NCBI GenBank assembly: GCA_963742405.1
Contig: CAVUMB010000004.1
Location: 124,001-188,000 of the forward strand
DNA length: 64,000 bases
DNA from: JAGVSR01 sp963742405
Lineage (GTDB): Bacteria > Pseudomonadota > Alphaproteobacteria > Rhizobiales > Hyphomicrobiaceae
Direction of reading: 5' to 3'
Part shown: in pieces, positions 54,845 to 63,694 of the stretch
Layout: each line of letters opens with the position of its first letter
Position numbering within the stretch: the first letter of the stretch is position 1
Made by a program: the position numbers and the translations under genes
Notes under the pieces: generated by a model
The model's database searches: none
What the model was told of the DNA's origin: nothing
The model's input: the letters and a program-made list of their open reading frames with translations, nothing else

Positions 54845-55996
54845 ATGCATGGAATGTTAGCCAAATCCTGGACAACAGCCTTCGACGGCTGGCCTGAGGG
54901 GTTGCGCGGCTGGTTCAGCCGCGATCGTGACGACGATGGCGCCGACGATGGCCCGCGCCTGCCGCACGGGGAGCGTCGGCTACTGGCTCTCGTGGCGCTA
55001 GGATTCTGCCTGATCGTGGGCTGGTGGTGGTTCGACCGTGGACCGGAAGTCAAGGTCGTGCCGGTCATCGTCGGTGATGCGGCGCAGATCGTCTATGCAA
55101 CGGGTATCGTTGAACCGGTTAATTGGGCGAAAGTCACGGCGCTCTCACGCAAACGCATCGTGGATATCTGCAAATGCGAAGGCCAAGCTGTAAAAAAGGG
55201 CGATGTCGTCGTCCGTCTCGATGACGATGAAGAGCAGGCTGTGCTGCAGGAATTGCAATCGCGATTGCAGCGGCTGAATGAGGAGGCGGCGCGCTTCGAC
55301 GGGTTGGTCAAACGCAACACGGGGACGCGCGTCGCTCTTGACGACAAGCTGACGGAGGTGCGCCAGCAGGAAGCGCGGGTGGCCATGCAGAAAGATCGGA
55401 TTTCCGATCTCGCCCTGAAGTCACCGCTTGACGGCATCGTCATGCGCCGGAACGGTGAAATCGGCGAAATCGCGGGCATCGGCGAGGCCGATACGCTGCT
55501 GTGGATCGGTGAGGCAAAGCCGTTGAAGATCATCGCCGAGGTGAACGAAGACGATATCCTAAAGGTGGCTGCTGGGCAGAGTGTTCTGCTGCGCCACGAA
55601 GGTTCGGGCGCGCCCCTTCCTGCAACCGTCGAGCGCATTACGCCGAAAGGTGATCCGGAGACCAAGACGTTCCGCGTGCATCTTTCGCTGCCCGACGATT
55701 CGCCGCTCAAGGTCGGCATGAGCGTCGAGGCCAACATTGTCGTATCAGAAGCCAAGAACGTGCTCATTGTGCCCGCGGAGGCCATCGTTGACGGGCACGT
55801 GCAGAAAGTTGCCGACGGCAAGGTCACCGAGGTCGCGATTGCCGCTGGTATCCGCGGCACGGATCGGGTGGAGGTTCGAGGCGATCTTCACGAGGGCGAT
55901 TTCATCATCACGCCGCCTGTTCACGGCCTTGGCGCGGGTGGTCGTGTGCGGCCTGTTCGCGGCGACGTGAAGGGGGGCGCTCAGGCCGGGCGATGA
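54845..55996 (+). CDS. HlyD-type periplasmic adaptor of an ABC exporter
   Basis: 383 residues from ATG 54845 behind GAGGAG. A cytosolic N-terminal region of about 40 residues, one membrane helix (LLALVALGFCLIVGWWWF), then a membrane fusion protein: biotinyl-lipoyl hairpin with GIVEPVNWAKVTALSRKRI, a coiled coil (QELQSRLQRLNEEAARF), LKSPLDGIVMRRNGEIGE, and beta-barrel region. Its stop overlaps the permease start by 4 bases (ATGA). With permease and ATPase it forms a MacAB- or DevBCA-like tripartite exporter; the substrate is unknown. Confidence 0.88.
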   Translation: MHGMLAKSWTTAFDGWPEGLRGWFSRDRDDDGADDGPRLPHGERRLLALVALGFCLIVGWWWFDRGPEVKVVPVIVGDAAQIVYATGIVEPVNWAKVTALSRKRIVDICKCEGQAVKKGDVVVRLDDDEEQAVLQELQSRLQRLNEEAARFDGLVKRNTGTRVALDDKLTEVRQQEARVAMQKDRISDLALKSPLDGIVMRRNGEIGEIAGIGEADTLLWIGEAKPLKIIAEVNEDDILKVAAGQSVLLRHEGSGAPLPATVERITPKGDPETKTFRVHLSLPDDSPLKVGMSVEANIVVSEAKNVLIVPAEAIVDGHVQKVADGKVTEVAIAAGIRGTDRVEVRGDLHEGDFIITPPVHGLGAGGRVRPVRGDVKGGAQAGR

Positions 55997-57228
55997 AACT
56001 CGTTTTCGACATCGCGGTGACGCACATCCGGTCGCGGCTCAGGCAGACACTGGTCGGGCTGATGGGTGTCGCGATGGGCGTCGGTTTCTCGGTCATGATG
56101 GCGGCCCTGATGGAGGGATCGCAGCGCGATTTCGTCAGCCAGCTCGTCGACGCCTTGCCGCATATCACGATGAGCGATGAGCGGCGCGAACCACCGCGAC
56201 AGGCGGCGGAAGATCACTATCAAGTCGTCGCCTACTCCGGGCTCAGTACCATGGCGACGCGCCCCGGCATCAAGAACCCTTATGCCATCATCGCCTCGCT
56301 CGACAGCTGGCTGGACGGGGCTGTGGCGCCATCCGTGCAAGCGCGCGCCGTAATCCGCTATGCGAGCCGCGACACGGCGGCGAACGTGACCGGTATCGAT
56401 CCGCGACGGGAAGTGTCGGTGTCCAAACTTCCTCAGCAGTTGCGCGGCGGCACGCTTGGCGATCTGTACCGGTCATCGAATGCGATTATCCTGGGCGACC
56501 GTCTGGCGCAGAAGATCGGCGCGCGCGTCGGCAACACGATCGCAGTCGTTTCCGGAACGGGGCGGGTTGTGTCGTGCACGGTGGTGGCTCTTGTGCATTC
56601 CGGTGTGAGCCAAGCGGACGAGACGCAAGCTTTTACGCTGATCAAGACCGCGCAAATCCTGGCCGGCCAGACCGGAATCGTGAACGCAATGCGCATTCGC
56701 GTCACGGACGTGATGCAGGCGATGAGCGTTGCCGAACGGATCGAGGCGCAGACTGGATACAAATCCGTGTCGTGGCAAGAGGCCAACGAGGATTTGCTTT
56801 CGGCTCTCCAGGTGCGCAATTTCATTATGTACACGGTGGTCGGAGCGATCCTGCTGGTCGCTTCATTCGGCACCTACAACATCATCTCCACCATTACGCA
56901 CGAGAAGACGCGCGATATCGCAATTTTGAAGTCGCTCGGTTTCACGGAACGGACTGTGCGCTCGATTTTTCTTCTTGAGGCGCTGATGATCGGGGTGGCT
57001 GGGATGCTGGCGGGCTGGGCGCTGGGCTACGCCTTATGCGGCATGCTCGAGACGATCGAATTCAAAAGCCCATTCGTGGATACCACACACCTGCCGCTTT
57101 ACTACACTCCCACGCACTATCTTCTTGCGGGCCTCATAGCCCTGCTGGCGTCCGGTATCGCTGGATATCTGCCGGCCCGGAAAGCCGCGAGCGTTCACCC
57201 GGTCGAAATCATCCGGGGGGCGTCATGA
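55993..57228 (+). CDS. ABC transporter permease, MacB/FtsX type
   Basis: 411 residues. One N-terminal helix (TLVGLMGVAMGVGFSVMMAAL), a large periplasmic domain (about 45-275), then three helices of the FtsX domain (IMYTVVGAILLVASFGTYNI, IFLLEALMIGVAGMLAGWAL, YLLAGLIALLASGIAGYL). The ITHEKTRDIAILKSLGFTER coupling helix and LPARKAASVHPVEIIRG end are typical for MacB/LolCE permeases. Start and stop overlap its neighbours by 4 bases each, so the three genes are one translationally coupled unit. Confidence 0.9.
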   Translation: MKLVFDIAVTHIRSRLRQTLVGLMGVAMGVGFSVMMAALMEGSQRDFVSQLVDALPHITMSDERREPPRQAAEDHYQVVAYSGLSTMATRPGIKNPYAIIASLDSWLDGAVAPSVQARAVIRYASRDTAANVTGIDPRREVSVSKLPQQLRGGTLGDLYRSSNAIILGDRLAQKIGARVGNTIAVVSGTGRVVSCTVVALVHSGVSQADETQAFTLIKTAQILAGQTGIVNAMRIRVTDVMQAMSVAERIEAQTGYKSVSWQEANEDLLSALQVRNFIMYTVVGAILLVASFGTYNIISTITHEKTRDIAILKSLGFTERTVRSIFLLEALMIGVAGMLAGWALGYALCGMLETIEFKSPFVDTTHLPLYYTPTHYLLAGLIALLASGIAGYLPARKAASVHPVEIIRGAS

Positions 57229-57929
57229 CTATCCAGCTTCCGGTGACGACGCCGTTGATCGAACTGCGGCATGTGACCAAGACGATCGGTGACGGGGTGG
57301 AAACAACATTGGTGCGTGACATCAGTCTGGCGATCGAGCCAGGCGAGTTTGTCGCTATAACCGGACCTTCCGGTTCGGGAAAGAGTTCGCTTCTTTATTT
57401 GCTAGGCCTTCTCGATGCGCCGACCTCGGGCGAGGTTCTCATGCAGGGACGGCCGGTGCCTGTCGATGACGAGGTGCAGCGCGCGCGGTTGCGATTGAGA
57501 CATTTGGGTTTCGTGTTTCAGTTTCATTTTTTGCTCACCGAATTCACCGCACTGATGAACGTGATGTTGCCGATGCGGGCGCTGGGACAGATAAGCGAAG
57601 CCCAGATGAAAGATCGGGCTTTGGCCTTACTTGCTTCGCTTGGCCTCGAGGCGCACGCGCACAAGCTGCCAGGACAGCTTTCGGGCGGTCAGCGCCAGAG
57701 AGTGGCTATTGCTCGCGCCTTGGCGAACGAGCCGCATGTCATTCTCGCGGACGAACCAACGGGAAATCTCGATAGTCAGTCAAGCGAGCAGGTGCTTGGT
57801 GTTTTGCGCCGTCTGGTGGATGAAACAAAACGCTCGATCGTCATGGTGACGCATGATCTTGGCCTTGCGGCACGTGCCGATCGTCAATTGCGCATCGTCG
57901 ATGGGCGAATTTCGAGCGGCATCACTTAA
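57225..57929 (+). CDS. ABC transporter ATP-binding protein, MacB/LolD type
   Basis: 234 residues from ATG 57225. Walker A GPSGSGKSS, Q-loop VFQFHFLL, signature LSGGQRQRVAIARAL, Walker B VILADEPTGNLD and H-loop VMVTHDLG. The EPTGNLD sequence is usual for MacB/LolD/FtsE ATPases. The substrate of the exporter cannot be told. Its end overlaps the end of the convergent cytochrome c gene by 8 bases. Confidence 0.95.
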   Translation: MTIQLPVTTPLIELRHVTKTIGDGVETTLVRDISLAIEPGEFVAITGPSGSGKSSLLYLLGLLDAPTSGEVLMQGRPVPVDDEVQRARLRLRHLGFVFQFHFLLTEFTALMNVMLPMRALGQISEAQMKDRALALLASLGLEAHAHKLPGQLSGGQRQRVAIARALANEPHVILADEPTGNLDSQSSEQVLGVLRRLVDETKRSIVMVTHDLGLAARADRQLRIVDGRISSGIT

Positions 57930-58317
57930 GCGATTTTAAATATTCGATGATGGCCTTGCGATCGCCAGCATCTTTCAGTCCCGCGAACGTGGCCATGTTG
58001 TTGCCGGGAAACACGCTGTTGGGGTTGGCGATAAATTCATCCATGTTGGCATCGTTCCAAATAAGGTCAGTCGTCTTGAAGCCCGGCGAATAGCTGTAGC
58101 CCTCGACACTGCCGGCCTTGCGGCCCATGACGCCATGCAACGCGGGACCAAGGCGATTGTCACCGGGCTGAGCGGAATGACATGTTCGGCAGTGGTTATT
58201 GAAGGCCACTTGCGGATCGGTGCTCAACGGGGACTGGGCGAAGGCCGCAACGGTTACAAACGACCCGGCAAGAAGCGCAACGCCAATCCAACTCAGGGCA
58301 AATGCGGTATTGTTCAT
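57922..58317 (-). CDS. Class I cytochrome c
   Basis: 131 residues from ATG 58317 behind GAGGA. Signal peptide (LSWIGVALLAGSFVTVAAFA) and one heme site CRTCH, then PGDNRLGPALHGVMGRKAG, typical for c2/c550-type cytochromes, and the distal Met in GNNMATFAGL. A soluble periplasmic electron carrier between the bc1 complex and oxidases or dehydrogenases. It is divergent from xseA. Confidence 0.92.
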   Translation of the reverse strand: MNNTAFALSWIGVALLAGSFVTVAAFAQSPLSTDPQVAFNNHCRTCHSAQPGDNRLGPALHGVMGRKAGSVEGYSYSPGFKTTDLIWNDANMDEFIANPNSVFPGNNMATFAGLKDAGDRKAIIEYLKSLK

Positions 58318-58454
58318 GGCTCGTTTTCCTCAAAATCCCAAGTTTGGCTTTGCCTTGTGATGAACGCCGCGTTTCAACCTTCAGTTCCCGCTGGTGACTA
58401 TTGCCCCGCGAGTCTGGTGGCTATACTGCGCGCCCCTAACAGGAAGGATCGACC

Positions 58455-59978
58455 GTGGCCGATATGACGCCTCAGCCGCACCGAAATGCTCCGGAATTTT
58501 CGGTCGGCGAATTATCGAATGCGATTAGGCGGGCGCTGGAAGATGGCTTTGGCCATATCCGTTTGCGCGGGGAAGTGTCGGGCTATCGGGGTCCGCATTC
58601 TTCGGGGCACTGCTATTTCTCGCTGAAAGACGACAAGGCAAAAATTGACGCTGTTGTCTGGAAGGGAAACTGGAGTCGGCTGAAGGTGAAGCCCGAGGAG
58701 GGCATGGAGGTCATTGTTACCGGCAAAGTGTCGTGCTTTCCGGGTTCATCCAAGTATCAGATCGTGATCGAGGCACTGGAACCTGCGGGTGCCGGCGCTC
58801 TCATGGCGCTGCTTGAGGAGCGCAAACGCAAGTTCGCCGCCGAAGGGCTGTTCGAGGAGAGCCGCAAGAAGCCGCTACCGTTCCTGCCGCGTGTCGTTGG
58901 GATCGTGACCTCTCCGACAGGGGCCGTGATCCGCGACATGCTGCATGGATTTGCCGAGCGCTTTCCAGCCCACGTCGTGATCTGGCCGGTGCCGGTTCAG
59001 GGCGAAGGTAGCGCTGCCAAGGTGGCCGCCGCCGTGCGCGGGTTCAATGCCATTGGTCCAGGCGGGCCAATTCCACGGCCGGACGTGATCATCGTCGCGC
59101 GTGGCGGCGGCAGTCTTGAAGACCTATGGGGCTTCAACGAAGAGGTCGTCGTCAGGGCGGTCGCGCAGAGCACCATTCCGCTTATTTCAGCCGTCGGTCA
59201 CGAGACCGACTGGACGCTGATCGATCTCGTCGCGGATGCCCGCGCTCCAACGCCGACGAAAGCGGCCGAGTGGGCGGTGCCTAAGTTTTCCGAGTTGATG
59301 GCCGACGTCGCTGATTGTAGCCAGCGGTTGAGAATTGCGAGTCGGCGCATGCTCGAAGCCGCACGGACGCACTTGAAGGCCGCCGCGCGGGGTCTGCCCC
59401 GGCCTGAGGATTTGACGGCGATGGCGCGGCAGCGATTTGATGCGGTGGACCAGCGTCTGGCGCGGGCTTTGCTCGCGAACACGCGCGCCCACACGATGCG
59501 GCAGGCCAAAGTCGCCGGCCGGCTAACGCCGCAGCTGCTTAATCATCTCGTGGAGCGTCGGGATCGCAGATTGGTCGACAGTTTTGCCCGCGCCCGTTCC
59601 GCGTTATCGCGGATAGCCGGCGAGCGCCGCATGCGGTTCGAGCGCATCGGCGGGCGGATGCGTGTTGAGGCTTTGGCCAATCGACTGGATCAGAAACGGC
59701 GGGGGCTTGAAGCTCAGGCGAAACTTCTGTCGTCTTATAGCTATCAGGGCGTCCTGGCGCGCGGCTTTGCGATTGTCCGGGACGAGACCGGCGTTATGGT
59801 CCGACGGGCTGCGTCACTTAACGTGGCCGGCCGGGTGGAAATGGAGTTTGCAGACGGTAAAGCGATTGCCGAAGTCAAGCATGTGCCGACGCGACCGGAC
59901 GAGGACGGCCGGTCGCGATCCGCCGCGGCGATGGCGCGCAAAAAGGACGGCGGCTCGCCACAGGGGTCGCTGTTTTAA
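58455..59978 (+). CDS. xseA: Exodeoxyribonuclease VII large subunit
   Basis: 507 residues from GTG 58455 behind AGGAAGG; an ATG at 58464 is an alternative. The N-terminal OB fold (RLRGEVSGYRGPHSSGHCYF, LKDDKAKIDAVVW) precedes the catalytic part (VVGIVTSPTGAVIRDML, IIVARGGGSLEDLWGFNEE, ISAVGHETDWTLIDLVAD) and a long coiled-coil arm. With XseB it degrades single-stranded DNA. The C-terminal tail is basic and low in complexity. xseB is not in the window. Confidence 0.95.
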   Translation: MADMTPQPHRNAPEFSVGELSNAIRRALEDGFGHIRLRGEVSGYRGPHSSGHCYFSLKDDKAKIDAVVWKGNWSRLKVKPEEGMEVIVTGKVSCFPGSSKYQIVIEALEPAGAGALMALLEERKRKFAAEGLFEESRKKPLPFLPRVVGIVTSPTGAVIRDMLHGFAERFPAHVVIWPVPVQGEGSAAKVAAAVRGFNAIGPGGPIPRPDVIIVARGGGSLEDLWGFNEEVVVRAVAQSTIPLISAVGHETDWTLIDLVADARAPTPTKAAEWAVPKFSELMADVADCSQRLRIASRRMLEAARTHLKAAARGLPRPEDLTAMARQRFDAVDQRLARALLANTRAHTMRQAKVAGRLTPQLLNHLVERRDRRLVDSFARARSALSRIAGERRMRFERIGGRMRVEALANRLDQKRRGLEAQAKLLSSYSYQGVLARGFAIVRDETGVMVRRAASLNVAGRVEMEFADGKAIAEVKHVPTRPDEDGRSRSAAAMARKKDGGSPQGSLF

Positions 59979-60085
59979 CGATGACTTCGCGCGTTGCCGG
60001 AGCTGCCCGCTTGTCGGAGCGCGGCCGGCCCGTTAGTAGACATAGACTACTCATCATCTGCCCGAGCGGCGGGCAAGGATAGGCA

Positions 60086-60310
60086 ATGAATAGGCTCGAA
60101 CGATTGTTTGGCGGGGGTACGGAAGCGCGGGTTCGCTATCTGGCGGGTGAATTCCAGGTTTTGTCCGCTGGCGATTATGTGCGGTGCGCAGTGACCGGCG
60201 CGCGCATTGACTTGCAGAACCTGAAATACTGGAGCGTCGAACTGCAGGAAGCCTACGCGACGCCAGACGTATCCTTGAAGCGATTTTTGGATACGCACCC
60301 CGACGGCTGA
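60086..60310 (+). CDS. DUF2093 family small protein
   Basis: 74 residues from ATG 60086. The DUF2093 pattern is clear: ARVRYLAGEFQVLSAGDYVRCAVTGARIDLQ followed by LKYWSVELQEAY. Members are short alphaproteobacterial proteins of unknown function found beside lpxK or xseA, as here. A stretch AGGATAGG precedes the start. Convergent with lpxK. Confidence 0.85.
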   Translation: MNRLERLFGGGTEARVRYLAGEFQVLSAGDYVRCAVTGARIDLQNLKYWSVELQEAYATPDVSLKRFLDTHPDG

Positions 60311-60317
60311 TTTAAGA

Positions 60318-61349
60318 TTATCGTCTCGAAGCGCACAGCGCGACGATCTTTCCCATCAGAAGGTCTCTCCCTTCAGCGTCGACGTTGAGGGAAATGGCAA
60401 GCGGACGCGCGCGGCGGTGCAGTTCTGCTCGGGGGCCATCCGTTGCCACGAGGCGAACGAGATCTTTTTCCGTAGTGACCAACTGTGCGCCTCGCGTTTC
60501 CGCCTCGCTGATCAGGCGTGTCGCTTCGGCATCGGTGAAATTGTGATGATCAGCAAAGGCGTGGCGTGCGACGAGGACGGCGCCGGTGGCTTCGAGCAGC
60601 CGGAAAAAGCGATCCGGATTGCCGATGCCGGCGAAGGCCACGATTCGAATGCTTTTCAGCCAGCTTGTCGGACCGGCCGGTTCGGGCCACACTGACAGGA
60701 CGGGTCCTGAAAATTTCGGCGCGAGGACTTTTTCAATTGCATCGCGGTCCTCACGGCGGCCGTTGACAACAATAACGTCCGTGCGGGCCAATTGCTGTGC
60801 CAGCGGCGCGCGCAATGGTCCTGCGGGTATGACGCCGCCGTTTCCAAAACCGCGCGCTCCGTCCACGACTGCGATGCTCAGATCCTTATGCAGCGCGGGG
60901 TTCTGCAAGCCGTCATCCATGAGGATCACGGCGGCAGAGGGAAATTCGGCAAGAATTGCCTTAGCGCCTGCTGCCCGGTCGGGCGAAACCATGACCGGCC
61001 CGGCGCGGGCGAGCAGCATTGCCTCATCGCCGACATCTGCCGCGGTGTGACGGCGAAGATCGACGGAGGTCTGCGCGCTTACCGTCGATCCATAGCCGCG
61101 CGTGAGGAAGACCACGGAGATGTCGCGCTGCTGCAACCGTTCGGCCAGCCAGAGCGCGAACGGAGTCTTGCCGGTGCCGCCGGCGGTGAAGTTACCGATA
61201 CAGACGACCGGTATTGGACTGCGGTAGGACGGCGCTTTGTGCATTCGCCGCACGGTGATCGCGCTATAAATCGAAGCGACGGGTGCGAGCGCTCGCGCAA
61301 TCAGCGAGGGTGGCGTCCGATACCACCAAGCCGGTTCACGAGACGGCAC
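60318..61349 (-). CDS. lpxK: Tetraacyldisaccharide 4'-kinase
   Basis: 343 residues from GTG 61349 (PSREPAWWYRTPPSLIA), preceded by AAGG; the frame is open upstream to 61418, but the family start fits here. It phosphorylates the 4' position of the lipid A precursor at the inner membrane. N-terminal helix (LIARALAPVASIYSAITV), then Walker A GNFTAGGTGKT, RGYGS, and the DDGLQNPALHKDL motif. It overlaps the waaA fusion gene by 14 bases, so expression is coupled. Confidence 0.92.
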   Translation of the reverse strand: MPSREPAWWYRTPPSLIARALAPVASIYSAITVRRMHKAPSYRSPIPVVCIGNFTAGGTGKTPFALWLAERLQQRDISVVFLTRGYGSTVSAQTSVDLRRHTAADVGDEAMLLARAGPVMVSPDRAAGAKAILAEFPSAAVILMDDGLQNPALHKDLSIAVVDGARGFGNGGVIPAGPLRAPLAQQLARTDVIVVNGRREDRDAIEKVLAPKFSGPVLSVWPEPAGPTSWLKSIRIVAFAGIGNPDRFFRLLEATGAVLVARHAFADHHNFTDAEATRLISEAETRGAQLVTTEKDLVRLVATDGPRAELHRRARPLAISLNVDAEGRDLLMGKIVALCASRR

Positions 61350-63423
61350 GTCGAAAGCCTTGAGTCGGCACCTCGGCGTGGGTTTCAGGAGTGTGCACCG
61401 GCGCAAACACGGGTGCAACTGCTGCAGGCGGGATCATCGGCAGGAGCGTTGCAATCGTTTTGGTCAATGCGCCGCCCATGGCTGCCAACGCCCTTTCGGC
61501 GGCGGCTTGCATCGTCGCTCGCTCGGTCTCATCGGTCAGAAGGCGCGCCGCGGTCTCGACAAGATCGGTGACGCCTGTGATGGATGCGACGGCGCCAGCC
61601 TTGTCGAGGCTGCCGTAGATGTCGGCGAAGTTGTGCCGGCTCGGACCGCTCATCACCACGCAGCCGAGTCGAATGGCCTCGATCGGGTTCTGACCGCCAT
61701 GCGGTATGAGCGAGCCGCCAAGGAAAACGATGCGGCCGAGAGAATAGAAGAGCCCCAATTCGCCGATCGTATCGGCAAGGTAGATGTCCGTTGCAGGTCC
61801 GGGTTCGGTCTTGGTCGAACGTTGCGCCACCGCCAGGCCTGATGCGCTGAGATCAGCGGCGAGCTTGCCGCCACGATCGGGATGGCGCGGGGCAATGATC
61901 GTCAGAAGATCGGGGATGCGTTGGCGCAAAGCGCGATGGGCCTCGGCGACCACCTGCTCTTCGCCTTCGTGGGTACTGGCTGCAACAAGGAGTGGCCGCG
62001 AGCCAATGGTAAAGCGCAGTCGTGCCAGTTCGGCTTGATCGACGGGCGGCGGCGGTGCGTCGATCTTCAAGTTGCCGGCACCAAGCGTCCGCGGCGCGCC
62101 AAGCTGAGCGAACTGCCGAGCCAGAAGCGCATTTTGCGCCAGGACGATATCGAAGCAGCCGAACAATTGCTTGGCCATGCCGCGCCGTGACCGCCAACGG
62201 CGGCTGCTGCGTGCCGACATCCGGGCATTAACGAGGGCCATGGGGATTTTACGAGCGGACGTCGCAAGGACGAGGTTCGGCCAGATTTCGCTTTCGGTGA
62301 AAATGGCAATGCTTGGCTGCCAGTGGTCGAGAAAGCGGCGAACGGCTTGGGGCGTATCGATGGGGACGAACTGGTGGATGGCGCGCGGACCAAGACGCGC
62401 CGCTGCAATTCCCGCCGACGTGACGGTTCCCGTTGTGACCAGCACATTCAGGTCGTGGCGTGCTGTGCACAGACCGTCGATGAGCGGCAGAACGGCCATC
62501 AGCTCGCCGACACTTGCGGCATGGACCCAGGCCAACGGGCCGTCCGGCCGTCGTTCCGCCGGGGCGCCAAGGCGCTCATCACGTCGCAGTGGATCTTCCT
62601 TGCCTTGGCTGGCGCGGCGGGAGAGGACCAAAGGCGCCAGTGGAGCGAGGAGGCCGGTCAGTCCGCGGTAGGCCTTCAGCGCCAGACCCGGCTTGGGCGG
62701 GGGTACAGCGAGATCGGCCGAGCGCGGGGTTGCCCGCAACGGGTCGGCTCCAGCCAGCAGGTAGGCGCGGCGGGTTGCTGAGTTGAGCGCTCGCTCCACA
62801 TGCTGCCGGATTGCTTCCAATTCGTCCGGTTCGGCATCGCGAGGAACGAAGATCGGTTCGCCGTAGACGAAGGCCAGCTTTGAGAAGGGGTGATTGATCG
62901 TCAGTCGGCTCCAGGTATCGAGCACGGTGAACCGAGAGCTTGCCACGGCCAGGGGGACGATGGGCCGGCCACTCATGCGGGCAAGTGTAACAATTCCCTC
63001 GCCACAGGTTCGCGCTGGGCCGGGGGGGACATCGGCGGTCATGACAAACGATTTGCCGGCGGCCAGACTTTGCAGCGCGCCACGCAGAGCTGCGGCGCCG
63101 CCGCGATCTTTGCGGCGAGCGCCGGCTCCTGCACCGCGGACGAGTTCGACGCCGAGGCTTTGCATCGTGGCGCCGATGAATTCAGCATCGCCGTGACGAG
63201 CCACCATGGCCGCAACAGGAACATCCGGACGATGCATGGAGGCCATCATGAACTGGCCGTGCCATAGCCCGACAATACACGGGTGATCCGTACGCAGGCG
63301 CTCAAGGATGCCTTCAGGCTCGGCAACGACATTGGACGTGCGATGCACCAGCCGAACAAAACCAGCCAGCCAGCGGCCGGCAAAACGGGCAGCGCTCACT
63401 TTGTAGGCCGAACTATTTGCCAT
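61336..63423 (-). CDS. waaA: DUF374 acyltransferase-like domain fused to KDO transferase WaaA
   Basis: 695 residues with two domains. Residues about 35-215 are DUF374, a lysophospholipid acyltransferase-like fold (CIVGLWHGQFMMAS, RHGDAEFIGATMQSLG, TADVPPGPARTCGEGIV, and GEPIFVPRDAEP). After a linker (about 215-295) comes WaaA, the KDO transferase that attaches KDO to lipid IVA: WVHAASVGELMAVLPL, SEIWPNLVLA, ARMSARSSRRW, APRHPDRGG and GGSLIPHGGQNPIEA. In many relatives these are two neighbouring genes. ATG 63423 is the start. It is followed by lpxK with 14 bases of overlap, forming a lipid A operon. Confidence 0.9.
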   Translation of the reverse strand: MANSSAYKVSAARFAGRWLAGFVRLVHRTSNVVAEPEGILERLRTDHPCIVGLWHGQFMMASMHRPDVPVAAMVARHGDAEFIGATMQSLGVELVRGAGAGARRKDRGGAAALRGALQSLAAGKSFVMTADVPPGPARTCGEGIVTLARMSGRPIVPLAVASSRFTVLDTWSRLTINHPFSKLAFVYGEPIFVPRDAEPDELEAIRQHVERALNSATRRAYLLAGADPLRATPRSADLAVPPPKPGLALKAYRGLTGLLAPLAPLVLSRRASQGKEDPLRRDERLGAPAERRPDGPLAWVHAASVGELMAVLPLIDGLCTARHDLNVLVTTGTVTSAGIAAARLGPRAIHQFVPIDTPQAVRRFLDHWQPSIAIFTESEIWPNLVLATSARKIPMALVNARMSARSSRRWRSRRGMAKQLFGCFDIVLAQNALLARQFAQLGAPRTLGAGNLKIDAPPPPVDQAELARLRFTIGSRPLLVAASTHEGEEQVVAEAHRALRQRIPDLLTIIAPRHPDRGGKLAADLSASGLAVAQRSTKTEPGPATDIYLADTIGELGLFYSLGRIVFLGGSLIPHGGQNPIEAIRLGCVVMSGPSRHNFADIYGSLDKAGAVASITGVTDLVETAARLLTDETERATMQAAAERALAAMGGALTKTIATLLPMIPPAAVAPVFAPVHTPETHAEVPTQGFRRAVS

Positions 63424-63694
63424 CGATCCTATGAGCCCTGGCCCTCACGGTCCGGCAGATGCGGGTCCGCATGGCAAAAGTCTTTCGGCTGGCTGACCCT
63501 TGTGGGCGCGCTCTGAAGTCCTCTTGTCTCAGGTTAGGGCAACGAATATCAACCGAAATCATCTGCGCTTTCGTGGTTATCGACCGCAGTGGGCCGCAGG
63601 ACATGGAAAATGGCGCCCACACGACGCAGTGCGAACGGCAAACTGTTTCAATCTTCGGTCCCGACCAGCCGAGCGGGAGTTTCCAAGGATCGCA

